A stretch of 25,368 bases of DNA from an archaeon (GTDB lineage: Archaea; Nanobdellota; Nanobdellia; Pacearchaeales; GW2011-AR1): positions 1-25,368 of the forward strand of contig JAUVHP010000005.1 in the NCBI GenBank assembly GCA_030593225.1. The letters are read 5' to 3'. The notes below the pieces were generated by a model that ran no database searches, was not told the DNA's origin, and saw only the letters and a program-made list of their open reading frames with translations. This document shows, piece by piece, positions 1 to 8,384 of the stretch; the stretch's first letter is position 1; each line of letters begins with the position of its first letter. A program made the position numbers and the translations under genes.

Positions 1-41
1 CCTCCTTCATCTTGTTCTTCCAACATAATTTTAATATCCAT
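1..41 (-). CDS. possible 5' end of an unidentified gene leaving the window
   Basis: Read on the minus strand, an ATG at 41-39 opens a frame (MDIKIMLEEQDEGG) that stays open to the window edge. It would be divergent from the gene at 145, with about 100 bp of AT-rich DNA between them that could hold both promoters. Only 13 full codons are visible, so no family can be assigned and the frame could be chance. Confidence 0.3.
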   Translation of the reverse strand, partial: MDIKIMLEEQDEG

Positions 42-111
42 ATTTTATCAATTGTTTTTTAATTTTTAAAATTAATGGTTGTAAAAACTTATCAATTAAG
101 ATATAAAACAA

Positions 112-120
112 TATATTTAA
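112..120 (+). promoter_or_regulatory. TATA-like box for the gene at 145
   Basis: The sequence TATATTTAA is centred about 29 bp before the ATG at 145. That spacing places the expected transcription start at or next to the start codon, so the mRNA is probably leaderless. No Shine-Dalgarno motif is visible before this ATG. Confidence 0.5.
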
Positions 121-144
121 AAAAACTATTTATTATAATAATAT

Positions 145-687
145 ATGGTGATAAAAATAACTCTATCTAATCGAGCCTTATATTCTATAATTACTTTGGG
201 AATTTTGATTTTTTTAGGAATTGGAGTTTATGCATATGGAACAAATAGTCCTTCTGTTTTTGGACACACATGGGAGGAAATTGAAATTACAAATTCTTTT
301 TGTCAAATAATAACAGGACACGAATGCGGGTATGATAATGGCATATTAGGTTCGTTAAATTGCAATCTTAATGAAATTCCTAAATGGAGTGGTAATTCAT
401 GGGCATGTGGAACAGATGATATAGGAGTAGCCTCAACACCACCTACAACTACTTGTACTACATCTACTGAAAGAACTTGCACAGGTGATAGCGTTTTACA
501 AACTCCAGGATATTATACTGATTGGGTACCTGAAGGATTGCCGGGAGTTTGGCCAGATTATTGTACAAATTGTGCAGATTGCCCTGCAGATACAGATCTT
601 AAAGATTATTATTATATAGAGTATTATAAAAACTGCCGTGTAAGAACTAGAACATTTGTAAATCCAGTATGTTGTATTACTTCTTAA
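145..687 (+). CDS. cysteine-rich membrane-anchored or secreted surface protein
   Basis: 180 residues. A hydrophobic segment at about residues 11-31 (ALYSIITLGILIFLGIGVYA) follows a short basic N-terminus and fits a signal anchor or signal peptide, so the rest would lie outside the membrane. The outer part has about 15 cysteines, several in pairs, and a Thr/Pro-rich stretch around residues 94-106. The segment KWSGNSWACGTD resembles the short Trp-Gly-Trp-Cys motif found in phage-tail and adhesin-like proteins. Many disulfides are likely. It is convergent with srp54, with six bases between the stop codons. No enzyme motif is visible and the exact function is unknown. Start chosen from the TATA spacing. 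Confidence 0.75.
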   Translation: MVIKITLSNRALYSIITLGILIFLGIGVYAYGTNSPSVFGHTWEEIEITNSFCQIITGHECGYDNGILGSLNCNLNEIPKWSGNSWACGTDDIGVASTPPTTTCTTSTERTCTGDSVLQTPGYYTDWVPEGLPGVWPDYCTNCADCPADTDLKDYYYIEYYKNCRVRTRTFVNPVCCITS

Positions 688-693
688 ATTTTC

Positions 694-2055
694 TCAAAAT
701 TTCATTCCCTTACTCATTTTTTTCATCATCTTCTGCATTTGTTTTGGTGACATACCTTTAGACATATCCATTTCAGAACTTTGCTTAACCATATCTTTTA
801 ACATTTTATATTGTTTTAACAACGACTTCACGTCGCTGTTATTTACACCAGCTCCTTGAGCAACCCTCCCAATCCTCGAATGTTGTTCATCAAAGACATC
901 AGGATTTTCTCTCTCCTCTTTTGTCATTGACTTAATTATATGCTCCCACTTTGCAATCTTATCTTGTTGCTTTTCCATAACACCCTCAGGAATTTTAGCA
1001 TTTCCTAAACCAGGAATCATCCCCTTAATTTTATCAAAACCCCCAAGAGAATTCATACTCTTAACCTGTTCAATAACATCTTCCAAACTAATTTTTCCCT
1101 CTTCCAAACTTTTCTGCATCGCCTCTGCTTTTCCTTTATCAGTTACAGATTGTATTTTTTCAATCAAAGCAGACAAGTCCCCGATTCCCAAAAGCCGTGA
1201 TAAAAATTGCTCTGAATTAAATTCTTCAATATCATTAATTTTCTCGCCATTGCAAATAAAATAAACAGACGCGTCTGTCTCAGCACACGCAGTCAAAGCC
1301 CCGCCACCTTTTGCAGTAGAATCCATACGCGTAATAATAACTCCAGAAATATTCACAGCGTCCTTAAAATCCTTTGCCTGCTCCTTTGCTGCCTGTCCAA
1401 TATCTGCAGGCATAACCAAAATACTTTCAGTCGGCTTAATCACTTTTCCTAATTCCTTAATTTCCTTAACCAACTCTTCATCCAAATTATGCCTTCCAGC
1501 AGTATCAATCAAAATCAAATCATAATCTTTCAAATCTTTCTCAAAATTCTTCCACGTCTTAATCGCATTATTTTCTTCCATATCAACAAAAACATTAAGA
1601 TTATTTTTTTCAGCCAACTGCTTCAATTGCTCCTTTGCCGCAGGACGATGCACATCCAAACCAACCAATGCAACTTTCTTCCCACGCTTAGCAAAATAAT
1701 TTCCTAATTTAGAAATCGTCGTCGTCTTTCCAGCACCATACAATCCCAAAAGCATTATTTTATTTTGCCCAGAACCCAGTTTCAATTGTTTATGCTCTCC
1801 CAAAATCTTAACCAACTCATCATGCAACAACTTAATCACATGCTCTTTCTTATCTGCCTCCTTAACACGCTCGTCCATCGCTGCCTTTCTAATTTTATCA
1901 CTCAACTGTTTAACCAAAAGAATATTAACATCTGCCTCAATCAACGCCCTCTGCAACTCACGAACAATCCCATCAACCAAATTCTTATCAAGAAAAATAG
2001 CATTCGCTACTTTATCAGTCGCCTTTCGCAAAACCTCTCCTAATCTCTCTAACAT
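694..2055 (-). CDS. srp54: signal recognition particle GTPase SRP54
   Basis: 453 residues, normal length for archaeal SRP54 (Ffh). This GTPase subunit of the signal recognition particle binds 7S RNA and signal peptides of nascent chains and docks with FtsY at the membrane. The N domain is at about 1-90. The GTPase domain has G1 GLYGAGKTT at 104-112, DVHRPAA near 134, DTAGR at 184-188 and TRMDSTAKGGGAL at 242-254. The methionine-rich M domain runs from about 300, with the RNA-binding part around SRIGRVAQGAG and a Met/Lys-rich tail. G1 usually reads GLQGSGKTT and G4 usually TKxD, so the Tyr-Ala and Arg-Met variants are slightly unusual but compatible with function. Its receptor gene ftsY is in the same window on the same strand. 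A TATA-like stretch near 2073-2085 suggests its own promoter. Confidence 0.97.
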   Translation of the reverse strand: MLERLGEVLRKATDKVANAIFLDKNLVDGIVRELQRALIEADVNILLVKQLSDKIRKAAMDERVKEADKKEHVIKLLHDELVKILGEHKQLKLGSGQNKIMLLGLYGAGKTTTISKLGNYFAKRGKKVALVGLDVHRPAAKEQLKQLAEKNNLNVFVDMEENNAIKTWKNFEKDLKDYDLILIDTAGRHNLDEELVKEIKELGKVIKPTESILVMPADIGQAAKEQAKDFKDAVNISGVIITRMDSTAKGGGALTACAETDASVYFICNGEKINDIEEFNSEQFLSRLLGIGDLSALIEKIQSVTDKGKAEAMQKSLEEGKISLEDVIEQVKSMNSLGGFDKIKGMIPGLGNAKIPEGVMEKQQDKIAKWEHIIKSMTKEERENPDVFDEQHSRIGRVAQGAGVNNSDVKSLLKQYKMLKDMVKQSSEMDMSKGMSPKQMQKMMKKMSKGMKF

Positions 2056-2121
2056 ATTATATAAAGAAAAATAAGAATTAATAAAGTTGTGGTTTGAAAA
2101 ATTAAAATAAATTTAATACAC

Positions 2122-3165
2122 TTATGTAGGAATCAATTCACAATTAATCCTACAAGTAGAATACCAACCCTCATCTTGTCTCGAAGATATCGCTTTCCAT
2201 TCCCCTGGACACTTAAATCCAGGATTATTATAACAATTACAATTTTTATTACCAATGTCCCATCCTCCAAATCCTGGAGGAGAAGCCTGCCCCCATTTTG
2301 CAATATAAGTACATCTCCAATAAATATCTGTGGGGCAACCCCCAGTAGAACATGCTCCACCATTCGAATCATAAATAACCTCATTTAAACTATAACCCTC
2401 ACAATGTCCTGAAACAAGACAAGTATTCTTTCTCTTATAACTTCCAACACTACATATTCCTGTCACTGAACAAGTTGTTGTTGGAGACCAACCACTCCAT
2501 CCACAAACATTATCTCCAGCATCACAACCTTGAGTAAGTGTTGGTAAATTAGATACACAATAATTTTTATCGCGAACAATATTTTCTGTTGCACAAAAAC
2601 AATAATCCTCATCAACTTCTACACCATTTTCTCTTTCACACCAATGAGTTCTTGTTTGTGTTCCTGCACCACAAGAAGAAGAGCAACTTCCCCACGCACT
2701 TGTTTTAAATGAGTAACTAAAATGGTCGCAAAAATCTCCATCATCAATTGCTTGTTGTAGTGTTTTACCTGAAGACAATTCTATATTTGTAGCAAGATGC
2801 CCTACCTCAGGTAATAAATTTACATTATAACCTTCTGTTGGAATATTACTGCAAAGACCTTTATTACTTAACTTACCTTTATTACTATCAATCGCTTCTT
2901 GTAATGTCTTTGTCACCCCATTAACAGAAACAATAATTTCATCTGCGGTATGCCAAACCCCAATACTCTCTATTAAATCACTTACTGGCAAAGGCATTTC
3001 ATCAACTAAATAATCATTTTCAATTGCCTTTTTTAGCATCATTGAATGTCCATTAACTTCAATCAAAACTTCAGGACTCTGGTGAATAAGTTCAGAATAA
3101 ATTGCACTAACAAAAACCAATGAGATTAATAAAATTAAAAAAACCTCTCTTTTTTTTATTTTCAT
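2122..3165 (-). CDS. secreted cysteine-rich protein with thrombospondin type 1-like motifs
   Basis: 347 residues. A signal peptide or anchor lies at about 7-22. Residues 33-142 carry three copies of a short motif of the form hydrophobic-x-Gly-x-Thr-Leu-x-x-Ala-Ile-x-x (around 34-50, 77-93 and 128-142; for example GKTLQQAIDDG). Residues 158-203 match the thrombospondin type 1 pattern W-x-x-C-S-x-x-C-G-x-G-x-x-x-R (WGSCSSSCGAGTQTRTHWC). A second, weaker copy starts around WSGWSPTTTC near 223. More than 25 cysteines imply an extracellular disulfide-rich fold, likely for adhesion or envelope interaction. A TATA-like box at 3183-3198 sits about 25 bp before the ATG. The TSP1 assignment rests on the motif only; binding partner unknown. 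Confidence 0.8.
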   Translation of the reverse strand: MKIKKREVFLILLISLVFVSAIYSELIHQSPEVLIEVNGHSMMLKKAIENDYLVDEMPLPVSDLIESIGVWHTADEIIVSVNGVTKTLQEAIDSNKGKLSNKGLCSNIPTEGYNVNLLPEVGHLATNIELSSGKTLQQAIDDGDFCDHFSYSFKTSAWGSCSSSCGAGTQTRTHWCERENGVEVDEDYCFCATENIVRDKNYCVSNLPTLTQGCDAGDNVCGWSGWSPTTTCSVTGICSVGSYKRKNTCLVSGHCEGYSLNEVIYDSNGGACSTGGCPTDIYWRCTYIAKWGQASPPGFGGWDIGNKNCNCYNNPGFKCPGEWKAISSRQDEGWYSTCRINCELIPT

Positions 3166-3211
3166 ATTTTTTAAATATACTTTTATATTTATAAATTTAT
3201 TCTCATAAGAT

Positions 3212-3249
3212 TTTTTGTGAAAACGATTTAAAAAATCGCTTCACAAAAA
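3212..3249. repeat. inverted repeat (hairpin) in intergenic DNA
   Basis: TTTTTGTGAA (3212-3221) pairs with TTCACAAAAA (3240-3249), and inside it CGATTT (3224-3229) pairs with AAATCG (3233-3238) around a three-base loop. The two stems are separated only by small internal bulges. It lies upstream of the 2122-3165 gene and downstream of the 3369-3959 gene, both on the minus strand. It could be a terminator of the latter or a protein-binding site. The rest of 3166-3368 is AT-rich, with nothing else recognised. Confidence 0.6.
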
Positions 3250-3368
3250 CAAAATTAATAAGTTTTGGGTTTATTATATAAAATTTAAAACAGAACAGTG
3301 CAAACAAATTTTAAATTTTAGAGTATGTCTAAAGAATAGATTCTTAATTATTATTTTGAAAAGAAAAT

Positions 3369-3959
3369 CTAATGATAGACATTTCTTGCTTCTACTAAAT
3401 ATCCATAAGCTATAGCAGATGCACCTATTGCAGTTAGAACAATTATTATCATATTCGTTGTCCAGTCATCAAAAGAAATTAATGCAGTTCTTATAGCATA
3501 AATTCCAAAAATATATATAATAAAAAAGAATACTATTTGAGATATTGGTTCTCTAATTTTAGTTTCACTTCTCTTAATAACTTCTCTTAAATAAAATGCT
3601 ATTGTAAGTCCAATAAGCAAAAGAATTAATCCACCAACTAATGAAGGAATTATAATAAAAGTACTTGTGAAAAAATAAGTTAATTTAGGAATTTCTAATT
3701 GGTTCAATGCAAAACAGATAAATAATAAATAAATAGACCATCTTATTACAGCTAAAATTAAATCAATAAAACTTCCACTAATCTTTTTATTTAATTCAAA
3801 TTTTTGTGATAATTTTTTTAACCCAATACTTATTCCCTTACCAAGAAATATACCAACAATAATTATTGTTAAAGCAAAAATTACTCTAAGGATAAATTGA
3901 TTCAAATCTACAAATTTTAAAGGATTATATCTTGACACAATCTCCGCAATATTTACCAT
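3369..3959 (-). CDS. multi-pass membrane protein, MscS-type conserved TM helix family-like
   Basis: 196 residues with about five hydrophobic helices (roughly 22-45, 64-88, 95-121, 136-158, 165-188). The first reads IIIVGIFLGKGISIGLKKL and is followed by basic residues, the pattern of the conserved TM-helix repeat seen in small MscS-like channel homologues. A related Gly-rich helix follows at about 101-121 (IIPSLVGGLILLLIGL). The cytoplasmic beta domain of true MscS channels is missing, so it may be a minimal membrane protein of unknown transport role. A TATA-like ACTTAAAAAC lies near 3983-3992, consistent with a leaderless mRNA from the ATG at 3959. Confidence 0.6.
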   Translation of the reverse strand: MVNIAEIVSRYNPLKFVDLNQFILRVIFALTIIIVGIFLGKGISIGLKKLSQKFELNKKISGSFIDLILAVIRWSIYLLFICFALNQLEIPKLTYFFTSTFIIIPSLVGGLILLLIGLTIAFYLREVIKRSETKIREPISQIVFFFIIYIFGIYAIRTALISFDDWTTNMIIIVLTAIGASAIAYGYLVEARNVYH

Positions 3960-4042
3960 TTTAAGTTATATTCTCTAGAGTTTTTAAGTATTAGGATTTA
4001 GGTTTTTTGTTAATTGAAAAAACAAACTCACTTTTAAATCTT

Positions 4043-5299
4043 TTATTTAATTTGAAGAGATTTTAAATAATTATTAAACAAAACAATCTTGCCAGACTTT
4101 CTCGATTCCTCAGATGCAAAAGCAATCAAATGGCTACACAAAGATTCTTCAGAGGAGGTTAATGTAGACTTCCCTGTCCTTACTGCTTCAATGAATTCTT
4201 TAACCAATAAAGGATCCCCTCCCCCGTGCCCCCCTAAATTTCCAAATGAGATATGTTCAATTTTATCCATTCCTTTTTTTCCAGAATAAATTGTTTTTGT
4301 AAGTTCCCCAGATGTTAATTCTCCATCAAGCATGCCATGTGTTCCATATACTCTAATTTTCCTTGTCATGTCTGGTCCGCCTCTTCTTAAAGAAAAATTT
4401 GCTTCAATATCATTTTCAAACACGATATCCACCTCTTGATTATCTAACACATCATTATCTCCCTTGTAAACACAAACACCATAATGGTCAGTTTCAATAG
4501 CTTTTCTTAACGAGTCCTCTGTTTTGCTTCCAACACACACATTTTTAAAAGGGAATTTTGTTGGGTCTCCAGAAAGATAAAACTCTCTTGCATCGTAAAG
4601 ACATTCATTAACAGGACATCCATCAGTGCATCTTTCAAGCGCCCCTACAGGAGCATTTTCTTTCCTAAAAAATTTTAAAGATCCTTTTGAAGAGACTGTT
4701 TTAGGTTTACTTTCTGACAACCATACCAAGAGGTCAAGGTCATGACAGCTTTTTGTTAATATTATCGGACCAGATTCACTTTCATTTCTCCAATTTCCTC
4801 GCACATAACTATGTGCAAAATGCCAATATCCAACTTCTTCAGTTAAATCAATTTGTTCCACCTCACCTATCTTTCCAGAAACAACTTCTTTTTTGATTCT
4901 CTGAAAAAAAGGAGCATATCTTAAAACATGGAATACTGACATTGTTTTTCCAGATTTTTTATGGGCATTTACAATTTCAATACATTCTTTTGGGTTACTT
5001 GCCATGGGTTTTTCCAACAAAAGATTATAACCATTTTCTAATGCAGTAACTGCTAAATCCCCATGACTTTTATCATCAGTTGCAACATATACAAAATCTA
5101 CATTCAATCTTTTATTTAATGGTATTCTCCCGTCTTCAAATGTCATTTCTTCAGGAAGACCATAACTTTTTGCAAAACTATCTCTCCTTATTGGATTTAT
5201 ATCTGCAATAGCTTTAATATCAATCAGCTCAGAATTGGATTTTAGACCATAACCTCTTTCACCAGCTCCAATAACCAATGCTTTTAATTTTTGACTCAT
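4043..5299 (-). CDS. Gfo/Idh/MocA-family NAD(P)-dependent oxidoreductase
   Basis: 418 residues. The N-terminal Rossmann domain has the dinucleotide loop GAGERG at 11-16 and the family EKP signature at 96-98 (LLLEKPMA). The C-terminal domain has HVLRYAPFF near 124-132 and SCHDLDLLVW at 184-193, where the His and Asp are the usual catalytic-site residues. A Cys cluster (Cys224, Cys228, Cys233, with CTDGCPVNEC) is typical of one subgroup and may bind a metal. Members oxidise or reduce sugars, inositols or nucleotide sugars; the substrate here cannot be read from sequence. It sits beside a glycosyltransferase and a GH130-type gene, which points to surface-glycan or sugar metabolism. TTTAAATAG at about 5317-5325 is the likely TATA box. 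Confidence 0.88.
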   Translation of the reverse strand: MSQKLKALVIGAGERGYGLKSNSELIDIKAIADINPIRRDSFAKSYGLPEEMTFEDGRIPLNKRLNVDFVYVATDDKSHGDLAVTALENGYNLLLEKPMASNPKECIEIVNAHKKSGKTMSVFHVLRYAPFFQRIKKEVVSGKIGEVEQIDLTEEVGYWHFAHSYVRGNWRNESESGPIILTKSCHDLDLLVWLSESKPKTVSSKGSLKFFRKENAPVGALERCTDGCPVNECLYDAREFYLSGDPTKFPFKNVCVGSKTEDSLRKAIETDHYGVCVYKGDNDVLDNQEVDIVFENDIEANFSLRRGGPDMTRKIRVYGTHGMLDGELTSGELTKTIYSGKKGMDKIEHISFGNLGGHGGGDPLLVKEFIEAVRTGKSTLTSSEESLCSHLIAFASEESRKSGKIVLFNNYLKSLQIK

Positions 5300-5404
5300 A
5301 AAAATAATTATTCAGGGGCTATTTAAACCTTTTTAATGTTACTACTTAATAAAAACTACAATAATAATTCCTTAGTCTTTTTGATAGAAAAATAATTAAT
5401 CTCC

Positions 5405-6820
5405 CTAAAGATAACTCCTCCCTCTATCCTTACTTTCAAATTTAGATTCTGGTTCTATTTCAATTTTATCTTCCTCTTTAACTCCTTTTCTTTTATCTTT
5501 TTGCCCTGAAACTTTTTTGTAAAGAGCGAATGTTCGCTTGGCAATATCCTCCCATCCAAATAATTTTGCTCTTTCAGCAGCTCTTCTGGCATACCTTTCT
5601 CTTAGCTTGAAATCCTCTGCTAATTTCAAAATTTCTTTTACAAATAAATTTGTTTTTAATGGAAGAATTACACCTGCATTTTCAACAACTTCTGGAAGAC
5701 CTCCCTTATTTGAAACTATTACTGCTTTCCCACAAGCCATTGATTCTAATACTGTAAGACCAAACGCTTCGTATCTTGAAGGTTGAATGTAAAGAAAACA
5801 TTTTTTAAATACCTTCGCTATTTCTTCTCTAGATAAAGGTTCTCTATGCCATATAAATCTGTTTGGATATTGTTTTTTAATTTCTTCAAATTCCCTTTTT
5901 ATCTTTTCAAGAGAGGGAGGTATAAATTGATTTTTATCTGGTGCTACAACTTCAAATTTTATTTCACTGTCCCCTCCCAAAGTATCTCTAACTATTTTTG
6001 GAAGGAGATTGATTCCTTTTTCTACACTAAATCTCCCTACATAAAGAACTATTTTATCATCTGAAACTCCGTCGCTTTCATTGAACATTTCCAAATCAAC
6101 ACCATTAGGAATATAATGTATTTTTTCTAATTTTACTGGATAGTTTTGCATTAGTTCTAATTTTATTTTATTTGAAACTGTAATTAATGCATCTGCATAT
6201 CTCACTGTACTCTCAACCCAACGAAAAATCTGATAATATTTTTTTTGTTCTTTTGACATAAATTTAATTCTGTTTTTTTCTAAACTATGTAATGTATTTA
6301 CCCATTTTACATTGTTAAAATATTTGGCGATAAACATTCCTCCAGTAATTCCACCATGACTATGAATTACATCAAATCTTTCTTTAGAATTTTCTTTTGT
6401 TATTTCTTCTATTACCTTATTATCAAAGATAAAATCTGACATATATTTTTTTATTACTACATCCCCAATATCTAATGTTGGTCCAGATTTTATTCTATGT
6501 ATAACTAATCTCCCTTCTCTAAGATATTCTATTTTTTTATGTTTTTTATTTCCTGCACAAAAAATATGAATATCACAACCAAGTTTGGCTAATTCTCTAG
6601 AAAGATAATATGGGTGTGTTGCACCTCCACTATTAAAAGTTTGTTTTTCAGGGTAAAGACTAGCCACCATCCCAACTTTAAATGGTTTTTTTAACAAACT
6701 CTTTAAAGAATATTTTATTGCGTCTAAAAATTTTAATTTAAGTTCTTTTTTAGAAGATTTTTCATGTTGAAAATGAATAATTTCTTTGAATTCCTCATTC
6801 TCTGAATCCTCATTTAACAT
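5405..6820 (-). CDS. GT4-type glycosyltransferase (GT-B fold)
   Basis: 471 residues from the ATG at 6820. A longer frame opens with TTG at 6913, but its first codons lie inside an intergenic hairpin repeat, so the ATG is preferred. The first ~45 residues are extra relative to the usual fold. The N-terminal Rossmann domain starts at KVGMVASLYP, with the acceptor-site glycines in NSGGATHPYYLSREL near 63-77. IPNGVD (238-243) and YVGRFSVEKG (260-269) open the nucleotide-sugar-binding half. The E-x7-E motif (EAFGLTVLE, about 351-359) marks retaining GT4 enzymes. It would transfer a sugar from a nucleotide donor to a lipid, glycan or protein at the cytoplasmic side of the membrane. The C-terminus is a charged Lys/Glu-rich tail. 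Neighbours are a GH130-type gene and a Gfo/Idh/MocA gene. Confidence 0.88.
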   Translation of the reverse strand: MLNEDSENEEFKEIIHFQHEKSSKKELKLKFLDAIKYSLKSLLKKPFKVGMVASLYPEKQTFNSGGATHPYYLSRELAKLGCDIHIFCAGNKKHKKIEYLREGRLVIHRIKSGPTLDIGDVVIKKYMSDFIFDNKVIEEITKENSKERFDVIHSHGGITGGMFIAKYFNNVKWVNTLHSLEKNRIKFMSKEQKKYYQIFRWVESTVRYADALITVSNKIKLELMQNYPVKLEKIHYIPNGVDLEMFNESDGVSDDKIVLYVGRFSVEKGINLLPKIVRDTLGGDSEIKFEVVAPDKNQFIPPSLEKIKREFEEIKKQYPNRFIWHREPLSREEIAKVFKKCFLYIQPSRYEAFGLTVLESMACGKAVIVSNKGGLPEVVENAGVILPLKTNLFVKEILKLAEDFKLRERYARRAAERAKLFGWEDIAKRTFALYKKVSGQKDKRKGVKEEDKIEIEPESKFESKDRGRSYL

Positions 6821-6857
6821 GTATTTAATACAATGATTTTCCTTAAAAAACCTCTCT

Positions 6858-7050
6858 TTAGGTAACTTTGAAAAAGCGAGACATTCTGGCAAAGTTGAAT
6901 CCTGAAAAAACAAAATTTAAAATTTTCAGGGGAGAACAACAACACTCAAAGTTCTCCTTAGCCAATTTTACTAAATTGGGTCCTGAAAAAAACAAAACCA
7001 AATTTTCAGGGGAGAACAACAACACTCAAAGTTCTCCTTAGGTAACTTTG
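6858..7050 (-). repeat. structured tandem repeat block bounded by 13-bp direct repeats
   Basis: The 13-mer TTAGGTAACTTTG occurs exactly at 6858-6870 and 7038-7050 and brackets the block. Inside are two copies of a ~60-nt unit, 6901-6960 and 6982-7040, sharing 38 identical bases (6923-6960 and 7003-7040). Each unit encodes two hairpins: CCTGAAAA/TTTTCAGG and GGAGAAC/GTTCTCC with a 13-nt loop. The spacers are also self-complementary (CCAATTT/AAATTGG at about 6962-6979; CAAAGTT/AACTTTG at about 6864-6896). In the minus-strand transcript this lies between the GH130-type stop and the glycosyltransferase ATG, so it would be in the untranslated RNA. It may be a small mobile repeat, or a regulatory or processing element. 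Confidence 0.8.
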
Positions 7051-7074
7051 CAACTTAAGTTCGCGGTGGAGAAG

Positions 7075-8241
7075 TTATCCAATTATATCATGCCCAGTCA
7101 CAACTTCATGGTCATCATTAATTCCATGAAATAATTCTAATCTATTTTCTTTTTCATAGTAAATCATCCCCGTTGTGTACACCACATTTGGAACAAAGCC
7201 TTTTCCAAGCAAAAGATCCTCAAAATCTTCTATTTGCAAACCAAAATCTGGATTAATTGATGCTCTCCATGGTTCTTTTGCGTTCATTTCTAACATTTTT
7301 GTCACATAACGATGCGTATGCCATTCTTTCCCCTCTTCTCCAGGTTCATAAGGAATTGCTTCATGATACGGAGCAAGAAGTATATCTCCTATTTTTACTG
7401 GTGGTGCTCCTGTTCCAGTTATTACTCCATTCTGATTTTCAATTAATCTATGGGGAAGCCCCATTGCTACTAAATTAGGAGAATATTCTAGAGCTATTCC
7501 AGCAGTACTAATCCCTTCATGCTCACTTGGTCTAACTAATGCTCCAAACTCCAATTCATATTTCTTTGTTAGTACATTTTTCGCTGTGCTTAAATAACGA
7601 TCTGGAAGTAAAGCCATATCTTTTCCATTTTTAACAGGTCTTGGAGTATTTCCAAAAGGCAAATAATCAAATTTTTTAAAATCATTTGTTAGCATAATCA
7701 CCGTTGAAACTCTATGTAAATCATGCGGAACAACATAGGTCACACCATACTTATATCCTAGTTCTTTTTCTACTTCTTTTCCAAACATTGTTATTCTCGG
7801 ATCTTCCATCCCGCGTTCTTCAAAATCATACTTTGGAAGAACACGTCCATTACCCCATTTTTCTAATTTCCCAGCTTCATTTAAAATTCTTATTTCTAAA
7901 CGCGAAGTATGTTTTAAGCTCTTTTTTATTTCTCCGTCTTTGTCAAAATATTCTATTTCTTTTTCACTTTGTTTTATAATTAATCTTGCTGGAATCCTAT
8001 CAAATACAAGAGGCGACCCAGCTGTTCTATAATCCCATCTTGGAACATGAATTGAACTATCATCTTGTTCTTTAAATTTTTCTGCAACTCTTATGACTAA
8101 TAATGTTTTACAACCATCTTCAGTTTTTATCTTAGTTGCACCTGCATTAAATCCCCCAATAACTTCTGAATTCTCGTGCGATGGATTAAAACCTTCTGGT
8201 CCTGTAATAACCTTCATATATGTTGGTTTCGAAATTTTCAT
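7075..8241 (-). CDS. GH130-family glycoside phosphorylase/hydrolase-like protein
   Basis: 388 residues with the five-bladed-propeller motifs of GH130 in order: FNAGA at 31-35 followed by VIRVAE, GMEDPRI at 144-150 (its Asp147 matches the family's general acid), KDMALLP at 207-213, GTGAPP at 276-281, FVPNVVYTTG at 349-358 and FHGINDDH at 371-378. GH130 enzymes phosphorolyse or hydrolyse beta-mannosides such as mannosyl-glucose, mannobiose or mannosyl-N-acetylglucosamine. Which reaction applies depends on phosphate-binding residues that cannot be judged here. Length is normal. It is upstream of the GT4 gene on the same strand, separated by the structured repeat, so both may belong to one glycan pathway. 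The ATG at 8241 has an AT-rich stretch about 20-25 bp upstream. Confidence 0.82.
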   Translation of the reverse strand: MKISKPTYMKVITGPEGFNPSHENSEVIGGFNAGATKIKTEDGCKTLLVIRVAEKFKEQDDSSIHVPRWDYRTAGSPLVFDRIPARLIIKQSEKEIEYFDKDGEIKKSLKHTSRLEIRILNEAGKLEKWGNGRVLPKYDFEERGMEDPRITMFGKEVEKELGYKYGVTYVVPHDLHRVSTVIMLTNDFKKFDYLPFGNTPRPVKNGKDMALLPDRYLSTAKNVLTKKYELEFGALVRPSEHEGISTAGIALEYSPNLVAMGLPHRLIENQNGVITGTGAPPVKIGDILLAPYHEAIPYEPGEEGKEWHTHRYVTKMLEMNAKEPWRASINPDFGLQIEDFEDLLLGKGFVPNVVYTTGMIYYEKENRLELFHGINDDHEVVTGHDIIG

Positions 8242-8278
8242 TTTAATTATTAAAATTTATAGAGAAATATCTAAGAAA

Positions 8279-8300
8279 AACACTTGCTCAATAGAGTGTT
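8279..8300. repeat. short inverted repeat upstream of the GH130-type gene
   Basis: AACACT (8279-8284) and AGTGTT (8295-8300) form an inverted repeat with a ten-base spacer, about 40-60 bp upstream of the ATG at 8241. It could be an operator, but nothing else supports that. The rest of 8242-8384 is AT-rich, with nothing recognised. Confidence 0.35.
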
Positions 8301-8384
8301 ATTATTCTTATTCATTGTAATAAATCTGTGTTAATTGCTCTTTTTAAGGTCTCGCTTTTCATAAAAAAAGAACTAATAAACTTA

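Noticed and set aside
1489..2043. Plus-strand frames opposite srp54
   Set aside because: Antisense translations rich in Asn, Gln and Leu with no family features; srp54 explains the sequence.
6821..6913. TTG start that would extend the glycosyltransferase by 31 residues
   Set aside because: Its first codons fall inside the hairpin repeat block and the extension has no family similarity; the ATG at 6820 is simpler. A low chance remains that it is used.
6901..7040. CRISPR-like array
   Set aside because: Only two units, each with internal hairpins and no spacers of the expected form, and no cas gene nearby.
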